Shown here: positions 27,287-36,796 of the stretch, one piece after another
How the letters are laid out: each line of letters starts with the position of its first letter
Position numbering within the stretch: the first letter of the stretch is position 1
Source: AP-15 sp963735445
GTDB lineage: Bacteria; Pseudomonadota; Alphaproteobacteria; ATCC43930; CGMCC-115725
Assembly: GCA_963735445.1 (NCBI GenBank)
Contig: CAVTLC010000012.1
Coordinates: forward strand, 1 to 64,000
DNA: 64,000 nucleotides
Direction: 5' to 3'
The notes under the pieces: model-generated
Database searches by the model: none
The model's input: the letters and a program-made list of their open reading frames with translations, nothing else
Told to the model about the DNA's origin: nothing
Translations under genes and position numbers: made by a program

Positions 27287-28677
27287 CCGACCTGCACTGG
27301 CTGACGGCGGCGGAGGCGGCGCGGGCCATTGCCACTCGCGAAATCTCGCCGGTTGAACTCACGGGCGCGCTGCTCGAGCGCATCGAGCGGCTCGATCCAA
27401 AGCTTAACGTCTTCATCCGCCTCGATGCCGATGCGGCGATGGCTGCCGCCAAGGCCGCCGAAGCCGAACTCGATGCCGGCCATCTGCGGGGGCCGCTGCA
27501 CGGCGTCCCGGTCGGCATCAAAGACATCATCGATGTCGCTGGCCTGCCCACGACCTGCCATTCCAAGGTGCTGATCGATAATGTTGCGACTGCCGACGCG
27601 GTGTGCGTTTCACGGCTTCGCGGCGCCGGCGCGATCGTGCTGGGAAAGCTGTCGACGCACGAGTTCGCGATTGGTGGCCCGAGTTTCGACCTCCCATGGC
27701 CGCCCGCCCGCAATCCGTGGAATACAGATCATCACCCCGGCGGCTCGTCCTCGGGCTCCGGTGCGGGTGTTGCGGCGGGCTTGTTTGCGATGGCCTTGGG
27801 CAGCGACACCGGCGGGAGCGTGCGCAACCCGGCAAGCGCCTGCGGCATTGTCGGGCTCAAGCCGACCTATGGTCTCGTCTCGCGCCGCGGTGTCTTTCCG
27901 CTTTCATTTACCCTCGACCATGTCGGCCCGCTGACCCGTACTGTCGAGGACAACGCGCTGATGCTCGAGGTTATTGCCGGTCACGACCCGCTCGATCCGG
28001 GCAGCGCTGCGGCGCCCGCCGGTCACTATCGATCGGGGCTCGAAAAGGGCGTGCGCGGATTGCGCATCGGATTTATTCGCCATTTCCATGAAATCGATCT
28101 CCCGGCCAATAGCGAGGTTGCGGCCGGATTGGAAGAAGTCGCCCGCACTTTGCGACAGCTTGGCGCCGAAATCCGCGATATCCGCTTGCCGACACTCGGC
28201 GAGTTCGGCGCCGTCAATCGCGTAATCCTGCAAAGCGAGGCGTGGGCGATCCACGGCCCGTGGCTGCGCGAACGACCCGGCGATTACGGCCAACTCGCTC
28301 GCCAGCGGCTGATGGCCGGGGCGTTCCTGAGTGCGGGAGACTACGTCGAGGCGGCGCGGCGGCGGCGCGAAATGATCGCTGCAGTCGAAGACGCTTTGCG
28401 CGATGTCGACGTTCTGTTGTGCGCTAGTGCAATGGACCCGCCCTGCCGCATCGACAAGCCCGATGACGTCGATCGGACCTATCCGCGGCAAGCGCGTACA
28501 CCGTTTAACGTCACCGGGCACCCGGCGCTGGCGATGATGGCCGGTCTCTCGACGAGTGGCCTGCCGTTATCGGTCCAGTTTGTTGGTCGCTACTTCGGTG
28601 AGGCGATACTGTTCCAGGTCGCCCGCGCCTGGGAGCGTGCGGCGGGGACAGACCAAAAGCATCCGCCGATAATGTAA
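27283..28677 (+). CDS. Amidase signature family protein
   Basis: The 464-residue enzyme carries the complete amidase triad: Lys80 in VPVGIKDI, the cis-Ser155 in GGSSSGSG and the nucleophile Ser179 in DTGGSVRNPA. It hydrolyses an amide bond; the substrate is unknown and could be an acyl amide or urea derivative. The start is ATG 27283, which overlaps the stop of the 60-residue gene. It is not part of a gatCAB set, since no GatB or GatC gene is near. A second amidase at 40149 is related but not adjacent. Confidence 0.9.
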   Translation: MTDLHWLTAAEAARAIATREISPVELTGALLERIERLDPKLNVFIRLDADAAMAAAKAAEAELDAGHLRGPLHGVPVGIKDIIDVAGLPTTCHSKVLIDNVATADAVCVSRLRGAGAIVLGKLSTHEFAIGGPSFDLPWPPARNPWNTDHHPGGSSSGSGAGVAAGLFAMALGSDTGGSVRNPASACGIVGLKPTYGLVSRRGVFPLSFTLDHVGPLTRTVEDNALMLEVIAGHDPLDPGSAAAPAGHYRSGLEKGVRGLRIGFIRHFHEIDLPANSEVAAGLEEVARTLRQLGAEIRDIRLPTLGEFGAVNRVILQSEAWAIHGPWLRERPGDYGQLARQRLMAGAFLSAGDYVEAARRRREMIAAVEDALRDVDVLLCASAMDPPCRIDKPDDVDRTYPRQARTPFNVTGHPALAMMAGLSTSGLPLSVQFVGRYFGEAILFQVARAWERAAGTDQKHPPIM

Positions 28678-28758
28678 TGTAACAGGGGGTCGTCCGATCG
28701 TCGGAGCGGAATGCGCGAGGGCCATGCCCAGAACGAGCAGGCCCCCGCACAAACACGA

Positions 28759-29613
28759 CTACCTCACGGGATTGCGTTCTGTGGCGTTGCGGCTGGGATC
28801 GGCGTGTTGGCCAGCGGGATGCACGCCTTGCGCGGTTGCGCCCGATACCCGCTCGTGGGGATGGGTGACGCCAGGTCCGCGACGCTCATCATCCGGATTG
28901 TTGACCTCCTGCGGCAGTTGGCCCTGCGGTTCCGGTTGATCGACGTAGCGGAATGCGGGTTCGGAGTTCCACGGACCGCGTAGATCCATCGGGCCGTCCT
29001 TGGACAGATTGAAATAAAGATCAACGGTCTCGTCCGGCTTGACGTTGCCGAACAATGGATCGGTCAGCTTGCCGTAGGTTTCGAGCGCCTTCATAAACAT
29101 TTGGGTGTGCGAAATCTCGCGCGTGAGCAGGAATGTCAGCGCCTTCCTGCTGCCGTCGTCCGGCGCTAGTTTGATCAGCGCCTCATAGGTCTGGCGAGCG
29201 CCCGCCTCGGCAGCGATGTCGGCGCGCAGATCGCGGATCACATTGCCGCCTTCGTTGACATAAGCCGCGGTCCAGGCCTGCCCTTGGCTGTCGACGAGAT
29301 GCGGTCCGATGCCACGAACCGCAAAGAGCGTGCTCTTGTGGGCGGCATCCTTAGCCGCACCGGTGCCCTTCTCGGTATGCTGCTCGATCATCCGGCCAAC
29401 CATTTCCAGGTGGCTGAATTCTTCGATCGCGATGTCATGCAGCATGTCGCGGACCGCCTTGTCCTCGACATGAAACGACTGAGTCCAATAGGTCAGCGCC
29501 GCGCTTAATTCGCCAGTGGCGCCGCCGAACTGCTCGAGCAACATCTGGGCAAATTGCGGATCCGGCCCATCGACTTTGACATCAAACATCAACTTTTTGT
29601 CGTGATAGAACAT
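28759..29613 (-). CDS. Manganese catalase family protein, copy 1
   Basis: Di-manganese catalases convert hydrogen peroxide to water and oxygen without heme. The 284-residue protein has the expected ligands: Glu35 (GELSAALTYW), Glu65 and His68 (EEFSHLEM), Glu136 (IAAEAGAR) and His169 (REISHTQMF). The conserved PLFGNVKPDETVDLYFNLS leads to a variable, polar C-terminus of about 60 residues. A paralog at 42403-43146 shares the core. No promoter element for OxyR was identified. Confidence 0.92.
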   Translation of the reverse strand: MFYHDKKLMFDVKVDGPDPQFAQMLLEQFGGATGELSAALTYWTQSFHVEDKAVRDMLHDIAIEEFSHLEMVGRMIEQHTEKGTGAAKDAAHKSTLFAVRGIGPHLVDSQGQAWTAAYVNEGGNVIRDLRADIAAEAGARQTYEALIKLAPDDGSRKALTFLLTREISHTQMFMKALETYGKLTDPLFGNVKPDETVDLYFNLSKDGPMDLRGPWNSEPAFRYVDQPEPQGQLPQEVNNPDDERRGPGVTHPHERVSGATAQGVHPAGQHADPSRNATERNPVR

Positions 29614-29840
29614 CTGGCATCCCCGTGTTGAGTGAAAAGCCGTAGCCGTGGCGCGGCTTAGTCTCCCAACAGAGGGGCGAACCAGGAGGTTCCGATTATG
29701 CTTTTACCGTTAATCGGGCGGATCGAATTCGCGTCGTATGGCGACAGCCCATCAGCGCCGATGATGCCGGTCACGCCAAGCCGGACCGCGGCCGGCCCGT
29801 CATTGGGCGGGTGCAGCCGCTGTCGCCTTGCTGATCCCAC

Positions 29841-30401
29841 TTACAACTTTGCAGGATCGGCAATAAACACCGCTAGGTTTTGATATTCCTCACATGTGGT
29901 GCCGCCGCAGATCTTTTTGATCGCGTGCAGCTGTTCCTCGGCGCGCGGGATATCGCCCTTGATCACATAAGCCTCGCCCAAATATTCGCGCACCTGCGAA
30001 TAGTTCGGATCGAGCGCAACGGATTTTAGATAATAGCTGATCCCCTCGTCGACTCGGCCCATTCTTCGCGTCGCATAGCCGCGATAATTGAGCGCCACGG
30101 CGGTGTTCGGGTCCTTCATCATGTTCAGCACCGCCAGCGCTTCGGCGTAGCGCCCGGCTTTGGCCAGGGCGTAGGCGTTGTCGGCGAAGTTCTTGTCCGG
30201 CAAGACGCCGTTTTCGGCCTTTACGCATTTCTGACTGCGGCTGTCCCAGACCTCACCTTTGCTGCACGTCCGCGTGCTGGGGGTGCTGTCACTTCCGCCA
30301 CCGCCACCATCGGCGAAGGCCGGCGCCGTCAGCGCCATACCGATACCCAATACCGCAGCGGCCAAAATCCCGCCGCTCGCCGCCTTGATCGAATTGGTCA
30401 T
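29841..30401 (-). CDS. Exported tetratricopeptide repeat protein
   Basis: The 186-residue protein begins with a signal peptide (MTNSIKAASGGILAAAVLGIGMALTAPAFA in the first 30 residues, given here in two parts by its cleavage at AFA). After a glycine-serine-rich linker there is a small Cys-containing segment (TCSKGEVWDSRSQKC) and two to three TPR-like helix pairs (NAYALAKAGRYAEALAVLN, YRGYATRRMGRVDEGISYY, YLGEAYVIKGDIPRAEEQL). AGGGAGA precedes the ATG at 30401. It probably acts in the periplasm as a scaffold; partners are unknown. It lies 86 bases downstream of pheA. Confidence 0.8.
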   Translation of the reverse strand: MTNSIKAASGGILAAAVLGIGMALTAPAFADGGGGGSDSTPSTRTCSKGEVWDSRSQKCVKAENGVLPDKNFADNAYALAKAGRYAEALAVLNMMKDPNTAVALNYRGYATRRMGRVDEGISYYLKSVALDPNYSQVREYLGEAYVIKGDIPRAEEQLHAIKKICGGTTCEEYQNLAVFIADPAKL

Positions 30402-30486
30402 CTCTGTCTCCCTGACTTGTCGATCCTTGACTGTCCCGAGCCCAAGCCGAGCCCTTCCCAAGCTTGAGACTTTCCCAAGGCGTGAT

Positions 30487-31368
30487 TTATTCCGCACCGG
30501 CGGAGGCAGCAATGCGCGACGGGTGGGCCGGATAGACGCCGAGGATCTTCAGTTCGCGCGAGAAAAAGGCGAGTTCTTCGAGCGCCAGGGCCAGCGGGCG
30601 ATCCTCAGGATGCGCCTCGACATCGGCGTAGAATTGCGTCGCGGTAAAGGCGCCGCCGACCATATAGCTTTCGAGCTTGGTCATATTGACGCCATTCGTC
30701 GCAAATCCGCCCAGCGCCTTATAAAGAGCCGCCGGCACGTTGCGCACGCGAAATAGAAAGGTCGTGACCGTCGGCGTCCCCAGCCGCGGCTGCGCTGCGT
30801 CGCGCGACATGATCAGAAAGCGGGTCGTATTGTGCCCGGCGTCTTCGATGTTCTCTTTTAGCGAGACCAGACCGTAGATCTTGCCAGCGAGCTCGGAAGC
30901 GATCGCCGCTACGGTCGGATCACCGCGGGCGGCGATTTCGGCCGCAGACCCGGCAGTATCGGCGGCGACGATCGGCTCAAACCCGAGCGCGCGGATCAGC
31001 TTGCGGCATTGCGATAGCGCCTGCACGTGGCTCTTGACGATGCGGATTTTGGCGAGGCTCGCGCCGGGGAGCGCCAACAGGTGGTGGTGTACCGGCTGGT
31101 AGTGCTCGGCGATGATGTGTAATCCCGAATCGGGCATCAGATGGTGGATGTCGGCCACGCGGCCGGCCACCGAATTTTCGATCGGGATCATCGCCAACCG
31201 CGCCTGTCCGTCGCGCACTGCGGCAAACGCATCCTCAAATTGGTTGCACGGCAACGTCGTCATATCCGGGAAAACGTGCCGGCAGGCGAGATCGGAATAG
31301 GCCCCGAACATGCCTTGAAACGCGATTGTGTGCTCGGGGTCGGCAATTTCGAGATTTGGTTCAGCCAT
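30487..31368 (-). CDS. pheA: Prephenate dehydratase
   Basis: The enzyme converts prephenate to phenylpyruvate for phenylalanine synthesis. The 293-residue protein has the dehydratase domain (IAFQGMFGAYSDLACRHVFP, AMIPIENSVAGRVAD, NTTRFLIM near 200) and a C-terminal ACT domain (TTFLFRVRNVPAALYKALGGF, TKLESYMVGG) that senses phenylalanine. There is no chorismate mutase domain, as in other alphaproteobacteria. It starts four bases after the kdsB stop on the same strand, so the two are one operon. Confidence 0.95.
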   Translation of the reverse strand: MAEPNLEIADPEHTIAFQGMFGAYSDLACRHVFPDMTTLPCNQFEDAFAAVRDGQARLAMIPIENSVAGRVADIHHLMPDSGLHIIAEHYQPVHHHLLALPGASLAKIRIVKSHVQALSQCRKLIRALGFEPIVAADTAGSAAEIAARGDPTVAAIASELAGKIYGLVSLKENIEDAGHNTTRFLIMSRDAAQPRLGTPTVTTFLFRVRNVPAALYKALGGFATNGVNMTKLESYMVGGAFTATQFYADVEAHPEDRPLALALEELAFFSRELKILGVYPAHPSRIAASAGAE

Positions 31369-31372
31369 GATT

Positions 31373-32128
31373 TCAGTGCTGTTGTCGCATCAGTCGGCGG
31401 GCACGGTCGAGATCAGCCGGCGTATCGACCTGTACGCCAAGGCGGCTCGCCTCGATCAGGCTTACCGAGATTCGCATGCCGGCTTCGAGCGCGCGCAATT
31501 GTTCAAGCCGCTCGCGCTGTTCAAGTACGCCGCGGGGCAGAGTGACAAACCGCTCCAACGCGGCGCGGCGATACGCGTACAGCCCGATGTGTTCGTAATG
31601 CGGCCCGTCGCCCCATGGCACGACCGCCTTGCTGAAATACAAAGCGCGCGCCGGCTGTGTTGGATCGGCGAAACCGGCGACAACCTTGTTGACGCTGGTG
31701 TCGGCGAGCGCGGCGGGCTCCTCGATGATCGCTGCCAGGGTCGCGATATCGGTTTCCGGGTCGGCCAGTCCGGCAAGCGCTTTGTGGATCGCGGCGGGGT
31801 CGAGCATCGGGAGATCACCCTGCACGTTGACGACCGCATCGTGCCGGCGTTGCGGGTCGAGGCGCATGATCGCCTGATGGATGCGATCGGAGCCGGTCGG
31901 CAATTGCGGATCGGTCAGCACCGCGCGGCCGCCCGCGCTTTCGATGACCGAGGCAATCTCGGCATCGCCGCAAGCGACGACGACAGGCCCAGCTTCGGCC
32001 ATCACCGCACGCCGCCAGACATGGACGATCATCGGCGTTCCCGCGATGTCGGCGAGCGGCTTGCCGGGCAGCCGGGTCGCGGCAAGCCGGGCCGGGATCA
32101 GGATGATCGGATCGTGCGGCAATGACAT
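31373..32128 (-). CDS. kdsB: 3-deoxy-manno-octulosonate cytidylyltransferase
   Basis: KdsB makes CMP-Kdo for lipopolysaccharide inner core. The 251-residue protein has the family start IILIPARLAATRLPGKPLADI, DPQLPTGSDRIHQA, NVQGDLPMLDP and KVVAGFADP, followed by HIGLYAYRRAAL and the C-terminal GVQVDTPADLDRAR. The ATG at 32128 gives the usual length; the longer open frame upstream has no family sequence. Its presence shows a Gram-negative cell with Kdo-containing LPS. It is followed by pheA and is divergent from the cytochrome gene. Confidence 0.96.
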   Translation of the reverse strand: MSLPHDPIILIPARLAATRLPGKPLADIAGTPMIVHVWRRAVMAEAGPVVVACGDAEIASVIESAGGRAVLTDPQLPTGSDRIHQAIMRLDPQRRHDAVVNVQGDLPMLDPAAIHKALAGLADPETDIATLAAIIEEPAALADTSVNKVVAGFADPTQPARALYFSKAVVPWGDGPHYEHIGLYAYRRAALERFVTLPRGVLEQRERLEQLRALEAGMRISVSLIEASRLGVQVDTPADLDRARRLMRQQH

Positions 32129-32270
32129 AAGGGTTGAGCAGCGGCGGATCTCGGGTGCGGCAGCGACAACATGCCCGGTTCGTTGTAGCGCGGGAAGCGT
32201 GATATTGCTGGCCAGTTTTCGGGGGGAATGCAATTTCCTGCCGCACCCGGCACGGTGGGATGGATAACTG

Positions 32271-32792
32271 ATGTCGTCCTTCGAGTGGAATAAGGTCATT
32301 GCCTCGGTGCTGACCGCGCTGATCGTCGCGATGGTCGCCGGGATTTTGTCGACAATGCTGGTTCAGCCAAAGCCGCTCGAAAAGCCGGTGTTTCTCGTTG
32401 CCGGTGCGCCGGCAAGCCCCGCTCCGGCCGAGCAGGCGGCCGCACCGAAACTCGAACCGATTGCGCCGCTCCTCGCCAAAGCCGATGTGAAAAAAGGTGA
32501 GGAGGACACCAAAGTCTGTCAGGTATGCCACAGCTTTACCAAGGGCGGCCCAAACAAGATCGGACCCAATTTGTGGGACGTAGTCGGCGGACCGATCGCC
32601 GAAGACCGTGGCGGATACGCGTTTTCCTCGGCGCTGGAGGCGCATAAGGGCCAGAAATGGGACCCCGAAACGCTCAACCAGTGGCTCAATAATCCGCAGC
32701 AATTTGCTGCCGGGACAAAAATGAGCTTTGCCGGAATACCGAAGCCGCAGGAGCGGGCCGACGTCATCGCCTATCTGCAGAGCTTGAAGTAG
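32271..32792 (+). CDS. Membrane-anchored c-type cytochrome (CycM/c552-like)
   Basis: The 173-residue protein has an uncleaved N-terminal membrane helix (about residues 9-31), a Pro-Ala-rich linker to about 62 and a class I cytochrome c domain. The heme site is CQVCH (Cys83, Cys86, His87) and the distal ligand is Met151 in GTKMSFAG. Such proteins carry electrons from the bc1 complex to an aa3-type terminal oxidase in the inner membrane. It is divergent from kdsB, an arrangement seen in many alphaproteobacteria. Confidence 0.93.
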   Translation: MSSFEWNKVIASVLTALIVAMVAGILSTMLVQPKPLEKPVFLVAGAPASPAPAEQAAAPKLEPIAPLLAKADVKKGEEDTKVCQVCHSFTKGGPNKIGPNLWDVVGGPIAEDRGGYAFSSALEAHKGQKWDPETLNQWLNNPQQFAAGTKMSFAGIPKPQERADVIAYLQSLK

Positions 32793-32835
32793 CCTGTTAC
32801 TCAGGGACGCCCCGCTGCTCGACCTAGACGCCTAT

Positions 32836-33588
32836 TTGGCTCTGGCATCGGATTTGGCCGACGCCGCCGGTGCGGCGATCCGGCCATACTTTCGCACCGC
32901 GCTGGCGATCGACGACAAGCCCGACCAGACGCCGGTGACCGCCGCCGACCGCGCCGCCGAGCAGGCAATGCGCGAACTGATCGAGCAGCGCTTCCCTAAT
33001 CATGGCATCGTCGGCGAGGAATTCGGCCGAGCGCGCGAAGATGCCGAGTTCGTCTGGGTTCTCGATCCAATCGACGGCACCAAATCCTTTATCAGCGGCG
33101 TGCCATTGTTTGGCACTTTGATTGCGCTGACCCATCGAGGAACCCCGATTCTCGGCGTGATCGACCAACCGATCCTTGGCGAGCGTTGGCTCGGCGGCGT
33201 CGGGCGGCAGAGCACGCTAAACAGGGCGCCGATCCATTGCCGCGCTTGCCCCGAACTCGGCGCCGCCACGCTGTTTGCGACCACACCCGATATGTTTCGC
33301 GGGACCGATGCAGACGGCTTTGCTCGCGTCTCTGCCGCGGCCAAACTGACCCGCTTTGGCGCCGATTGTTATGCTTATGGGTTGCTGGCGGCGGGTTTCA
33401 TCGATCTCGTGCTTGAAGCCAGTCTCAAGCCTTACGATTTCTGCGCGGTTATCCCGATCGTCGAAGGAGCGGGCGGCATCGCCACCGACTGGCGCGGAGA
33501 AAAGCTGGGCCTCGCTTCTGACGGTCGCGTGCTCGTCGCCGGCGATCGGCGTGCACACGCAGAGGCGCTGGCGATCATCAAAGGCTGA
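32836..33588 (+). CDS. Inositol monophosphatase family protein, probable histidinol-phosphatase
   Basis: The 250-residue protein has the metal-binding motifs of the family: GEEFG near 55-60, WVLDPIDGTKSFISG around 74-88 and YDFCAVIPIVEGAGG near 200. The last pattern and the overall length fit the HisN-type histidinol-phosphatases of alphaproteobacteria. The start is uncertain: TTG 32836 is used, but the frame stays open upstream to the cytochrome stop, with only CTG as an alternative. Other his genes are not adjacent. Confidence 0.82.
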   Translation: MALASDLADAAGAAIRPYFRTALAIDDKPDQTPVTAADRAAEQAMRELIEQRFPNHGIVGEEFGRAREDAEFVWVLDPIDGTKSFISGVPLFGTLIALTHRGTPILGVIDQPILGERWLGGVGRQSTLNRAPIHCRACPELGAATLFATTPDMFRGTDADGFARVSAAAKLTRFGADCYAYGLLAAGFIDLVLEASLKPYDFCAVIPIVEGAGGIATDWRGEKLGLASDGRVLVAGDRRAHAEALAIIKG

Positions 33589-33616
33589 ACGGCTCTAGGG
33601 TCAAAGGGACAAGGGT

Positions 33617-35449
33617 ATGGGTAAAGTATCGGCGGTCACGGCGGCGTTGCTTTTGCTGCTGGTGGCCGGCGGCGCCCAGGCGGCGCCGAGCGAGGGCATG
33701 TCGCTGTTCGGCGATCTCAAATACCAGCCGGGCTTTACTCATTTCGACTACACCAATCCGCAGGCGCCAAAGGGCGGTACGATGCGGTACTCGGCAATCG
33801 GGACCTACGACACGCTCAACCCGTTTGTCATCAACGGAGTACCGGCGGCCGGCATCAGCTTGATATTCGATACCTTGTCGGCCTCGTCGCAAGACGAGCC
33901 GGCGAGCGAATACGGCTTGGTTGCGAAAACGATCGATCTCGCCCCGGACAAATTGTCCGTGCTGTACACCTTGCGCAACGAAGCTCGGTTTCATGACGGC
34001 ACGCCGATGACGCCTGCCGACGTGATCTGGACATTCGAGACCTTGCAGAAGAAAGGATTGCCTTCCTATCGCGAATATTATGGCGATGTGACCAAGGTCG
34101 AACAGGAAGGGGATCGCGGTGTCCGCTTTTATTTCAAATCCGCAAAGAACCGCGAATTACCGCAGATCCTCGGGCAGATGCCGGTGTTGTCGAAAGCATA
34201 TTGGTCAGGCCGCGATTTCGCCAAGACGACGTTGACCCCGCCTCTCGGCAGCGGGCCGTACAAGATCGAGTCGCTCGACCCCGGCCGCTCGATTACTTAC
34301 AGCCGGGTCAAGGATTACTGGGGTGCGGATCTGCCGGTCAACAAGGGCCGCTATAACGTCGACACGATCCGCTACGACTATTATCGCGACGCGACGATCG
34401 CACTCGAAGCATTCAAGGCCGGTCAGTACGATGTGCGGCTCGAAAACTCGTCAAAGGACTGGGCGACTGGCTACGACTCGCCGGCGCTTCGCAATCATTT
34501 GATCAAAAAGGAACAGATCCCCAGCGGATTGCCGAGCGGCATGCAAGGATTTGGGTATAACTTACGGCGGCCGCTCTTCCAGGACCCGCGGGTGCGCGAG
34601 GCGCTCGCCTATGCTTTTGATTTCGAATGGTCGAACAAGAATTTGTTCTACGGCGCCTATACCCGCACGCGGAGTTATTTCGATAATTCCGAACTCGCCG
34701 CAACCGGGGTGCCGCAAGGGCCAGAGCTGCAAATTCTCGACAAATTTCGCGGGCAGATCCCGGATGCGGTATTCACAACCGAATACGATCCGCCGAAATA
34801 CGACGGCTCCGGCAATATCCGCGACGGGCTGAGAAAGGCGCTGAAGCTGCTGATGGAGGCCGGCTGGACCTTTAAGGACGAGAAGCTGGTCAACGCCAAA
34901 ACCGGTCAGCCGTTCGAGTTCGAGATCCTGCTCGACAACCCGCAATTCGAACGGATTGCGCTGCCCTTTGCCGACAATCTCAAGCGGATGGGTATTACCG
35001 CGCGGGTACGAACCGTCGATACCGCGCAGTACGAAAGACGGATGGAGACATTCGATTACGACATGACGATTGTGCTCTTTCCCGAGTCGCTATCGCCCGG
35101 CAACGAGCAGCGCGAATATTGGGGTTCGCAGGCCGCCGACGAGCAAGGCAGCCGCAATGTTCTCGGGATCAAGAACAAAGCCGTCGATGAGCTTGTCCAA
35201 GAGCTGATCCAGTCGCCCGACCGGCCTAGTCTCGTTGCCCATACGCGGGCTCTCGATCGAGTATTGCAGTACGGGTACTATTTGATCCCGCAATACCACC
35301 TGTCGGCCTTCCGAATTGCCTATTGGGACAAGTTCCGCCGCCCCGCGGTATCGCCCAAATACGCTGTCGGCCTCGATACCTGGTGGGTCGATCCCAACGC
35401 CGAAAAATCGGTCGAAGCCAAAAAGGGCACCGAGGCGGTCAAACAGTGA
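33617..35449 (+). CDS. yejA: Extracellular solute-binding protein, family 5 (YejA-like)
   Basis: The 610-residue protein has a signal peptide ending AGGAQA and the family 5 binding-protein pattern (ASEYGLVAKTIDLAPD, RNEARFHDGTPMTPADVIWTFE, PPLGSGPYKIESLDPG). The segment DYYRDATIALEAFKAGQYDVRLE and the tail FRRPAVSPKYAVGLDTWWVD are typical of YejA, the peptide and microcin C binding protein. It works in the periplasm with permeases YejB and YejE and ATPase YejF. Only the yejB-like gene follows here. Confidence 0.92.
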   Translation: MGKVSAVTAALLLLLVAGGAQAAPSEGMSLFGDLKYQPGFTHFDYTNPQAPKGGTMRYSAIGTYDTLNPFVINGVPAAGISLIFDTLSASSQDEPASEYGLVAKTIDLAPDKLSVLYTLRNEARFHDGTPMTPADVIWTFETLQKKGLPSYREYYGDVTKVEQEGDRGVRFYFKSAKNRELPQILGQMPVLSKAYWSGRDFAKTTLTPPLGSGPYKIESLDPGRSITYSRVKDYWGADLPVNKGRYNVDTIRYDYYRDATIALEAFKAGQYDVRLENSSKDWATGYDSPALRNHLIKKEQIPSGLPSGMQGFGYNLRRPLFQDPRVREALAYAFDFEWSNKNLFYGAYTRTRSYFDNSELAATGVPQGPELQILDKFRGQIPDAVFTTEYDPPKYDGSGNIRDGLRKALKLLMEAGWTFKDEKLVNAKTGQPFEFEILLDNPQFERIALPFADNLKRMGITARVRTVDTAQYERRMETFDYDMTIVLFPESLSPGNEQREYWGSQAADEQGSRNVLGIKNKAVDELVQELIQSPDRPSLVAHTRALDRVLQYGYYLIPQYHLSAFRIAYWDKFRRPAVSPKYAVGLDTWWVDPNAEKSVEAKKGTEAVKQ

Positions 35450-35487
35450 CGCCGCTACCGCTCACCCGCCTGACTGCACTCGGCACC

Positions 35488-35508
35488 CTCTCCCACACTG
35501 CGGGAGAG
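35488..35508. repeat. Short palindrome between yejA and yejB
   Basis: Arms CTCTCCC (35488-35494) and GGGAGAG (35502-35508) form a 7-bp stem. The pattern and the following GGGTGGGTAAGGGAG resemble the longer palindromic element at 53823-53873, so both may belong to one intergenic repeat family. Confidence 0.5.
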
Positions 35509-35577
35509 CGGAGCTCCAGCACGACGGCTGGGTGGGTAAGGGAGCGCGCGGGTTTTTGCGGCACGGTCCATGATCCC

Positions 35578-36675
35578 ATGATCGCCTATGCGCTGCGGCG
35601 GATATTGCTGATCATCCCGACGCTGTTTGCGATCATGGTGGTGAACTTCGTCATCGTGCAGGCCGCCCCCGGCGGGCCGGTCCAACAGATGATCGCCAAG
35701 CTCAAAGGCGAAGGCGTGAGCGCCACCGAGCGCGTCAGCGGCGGCACCGGCGAGATCAAGATGCCCTCCGCCGCGAGCGCCGCCGTCAACTCGCGCTATC
35801 GCGGTGCGCGCGGCATCGATCCGGCTCTGATCAAAGAACTCGAGAAGCAATATGGCTTCGACAAGCCGCCGCTGACCCGGTTTGCGCTGATGATGCGCAA
35901 TTACCTGACGTTTAATTTTGGCAAGAGCTTCTTTCGTGACCAGCGCGTTGTCGACCTGATCAAGTCCAAATTGCCGGTATCGATCTCGATCGGGCTGTGG
36001 ACGACTTTGATCACCTATCTCGTCTCGATCCCGCTCGGCATTAGAAAAGCGGTGCGCGACGGCAGCCGCTTCGATGTGTGGAGCAGCGCGGTCATTATCG
36101 TCGGCTATGCGGTGCCGAGTTTTCTGTTCGCGGTCTTGCTGATCGTGCTGTTTGCCGGCGGTAGCTACCTCTCGATCTTTCCCTTGCGCGGTTTGGTCAG
36201 CGACAATTGGGCCTCGCTGTCATGGCCGATGCGGATCGCCGATTATTTCTGGCACATCGCCCTGCCGATCACGGCCTTGGTGATCTCGGGCTTCGCCACC
36301 CTGACGATGCTGACCAAGAATTGCTTTCTCGACGAGATCAACAAGCAATATGTCTTGACCGCGCGCGCCAAGGGATTGACCGAGCACCGCGTCCTCTACG
36401 GGCATATTTTTCGCAACGCGATGCTGTTGGTTGTCGCCGGCTTCCCGGCGGCGCTGGTCGGGATTCTGTTTACCGGGTCGTTGCTGATCGAAGTGATCTT
36501 TTCGCTCGACGGACTCGGCTTGCTGGGCTTTGAGGCGGCAATCAACCGCGACTACCCGATCATGTTTGGCACGCTTTATGTGTATACCCTGATCGGCCTG
36601 CTGCTGAAGCTGGTCAGTGATCTGACATACATGCTGATCGACCCGCGCATCGATTTCGCCACTCGCCGCGCCTGA
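35578..36675 (+). CDS. yejB: ABC transporter permease YejB
   Basis: The 365-residue protein starts MIAYALRRILLIIPTLFAI, the standard first helix of DppB-type permeases. It has a periplasmic insert with YRGARGIDPALIKELEKQYGFDKP, then about five more membrane segments and the ATPase-contacting loop near 'LTARAKGLTEHRVLYGHIFRN'. The extra loop after the first helix marks the YejB branch. It lies 129 bases after yejA. The expected yejE and yejF are not present downstream; a leftward toxin-antitoxin pair follows instead. Confidence 0.92.
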   Translation: MIAYALRRILLIIPTLFAIMVVNFVIVQAAPGGPVQQMIAKLKGEGVSATERVSGGTGEIKMPSAASAAVNSRYRGARGIDPALIKELEKQYGFDKPPLTRFALMMRNYLTFNFGKSFFRDQRVVDLIKSKLPVSISIGLWTTLITYLVSIPLGIRKAVRDGSRFDVWSSAVIIVGYAVPSFLFAVLLIVLFAGGSYLSIFPLRGLVSDNWASLSWPMRIADYFWHIALPITALVISGFATLTMLTKNCFLDEINKQYVLTARAKGLTEHRVLYGHIFRNAMLLVVAGFPAALVGILFTGSLLIEVIFSLDGLGLLGFEAAINRDYPIMFGTLYVYTLIGLLLKLVSDLTYMLIDPRIDFATRRA

Positions 36676-36687
36676 CCCGAACGATCT

Positions 36688-36796
36688 GCTAAGCCGCTCT
36701 GTTGGGCTGAGCGAACTCGGCCGCGGGGATCGGGTCAGTCACTCGACATCTGCAGAGCGCTGACTGATCCCTCAACCGAGTTGGCTAAGCCGCTCT
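36688..36796. repeat. 13-bp direct repeat flanking the end of the toxin gene
   Basis: GCTAAGCCGCTCT occurs at 36688-36700 and again at 36784-36796; the second copy codes for the last residues of the toxin. Between them an imperfect palindrome is seen (GGGTCAGT near 36732, ACTGATCCC near 36763). It may mark a junction where the toxin-antitoxin pair joined the yej locus. Confidence 0.4.
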
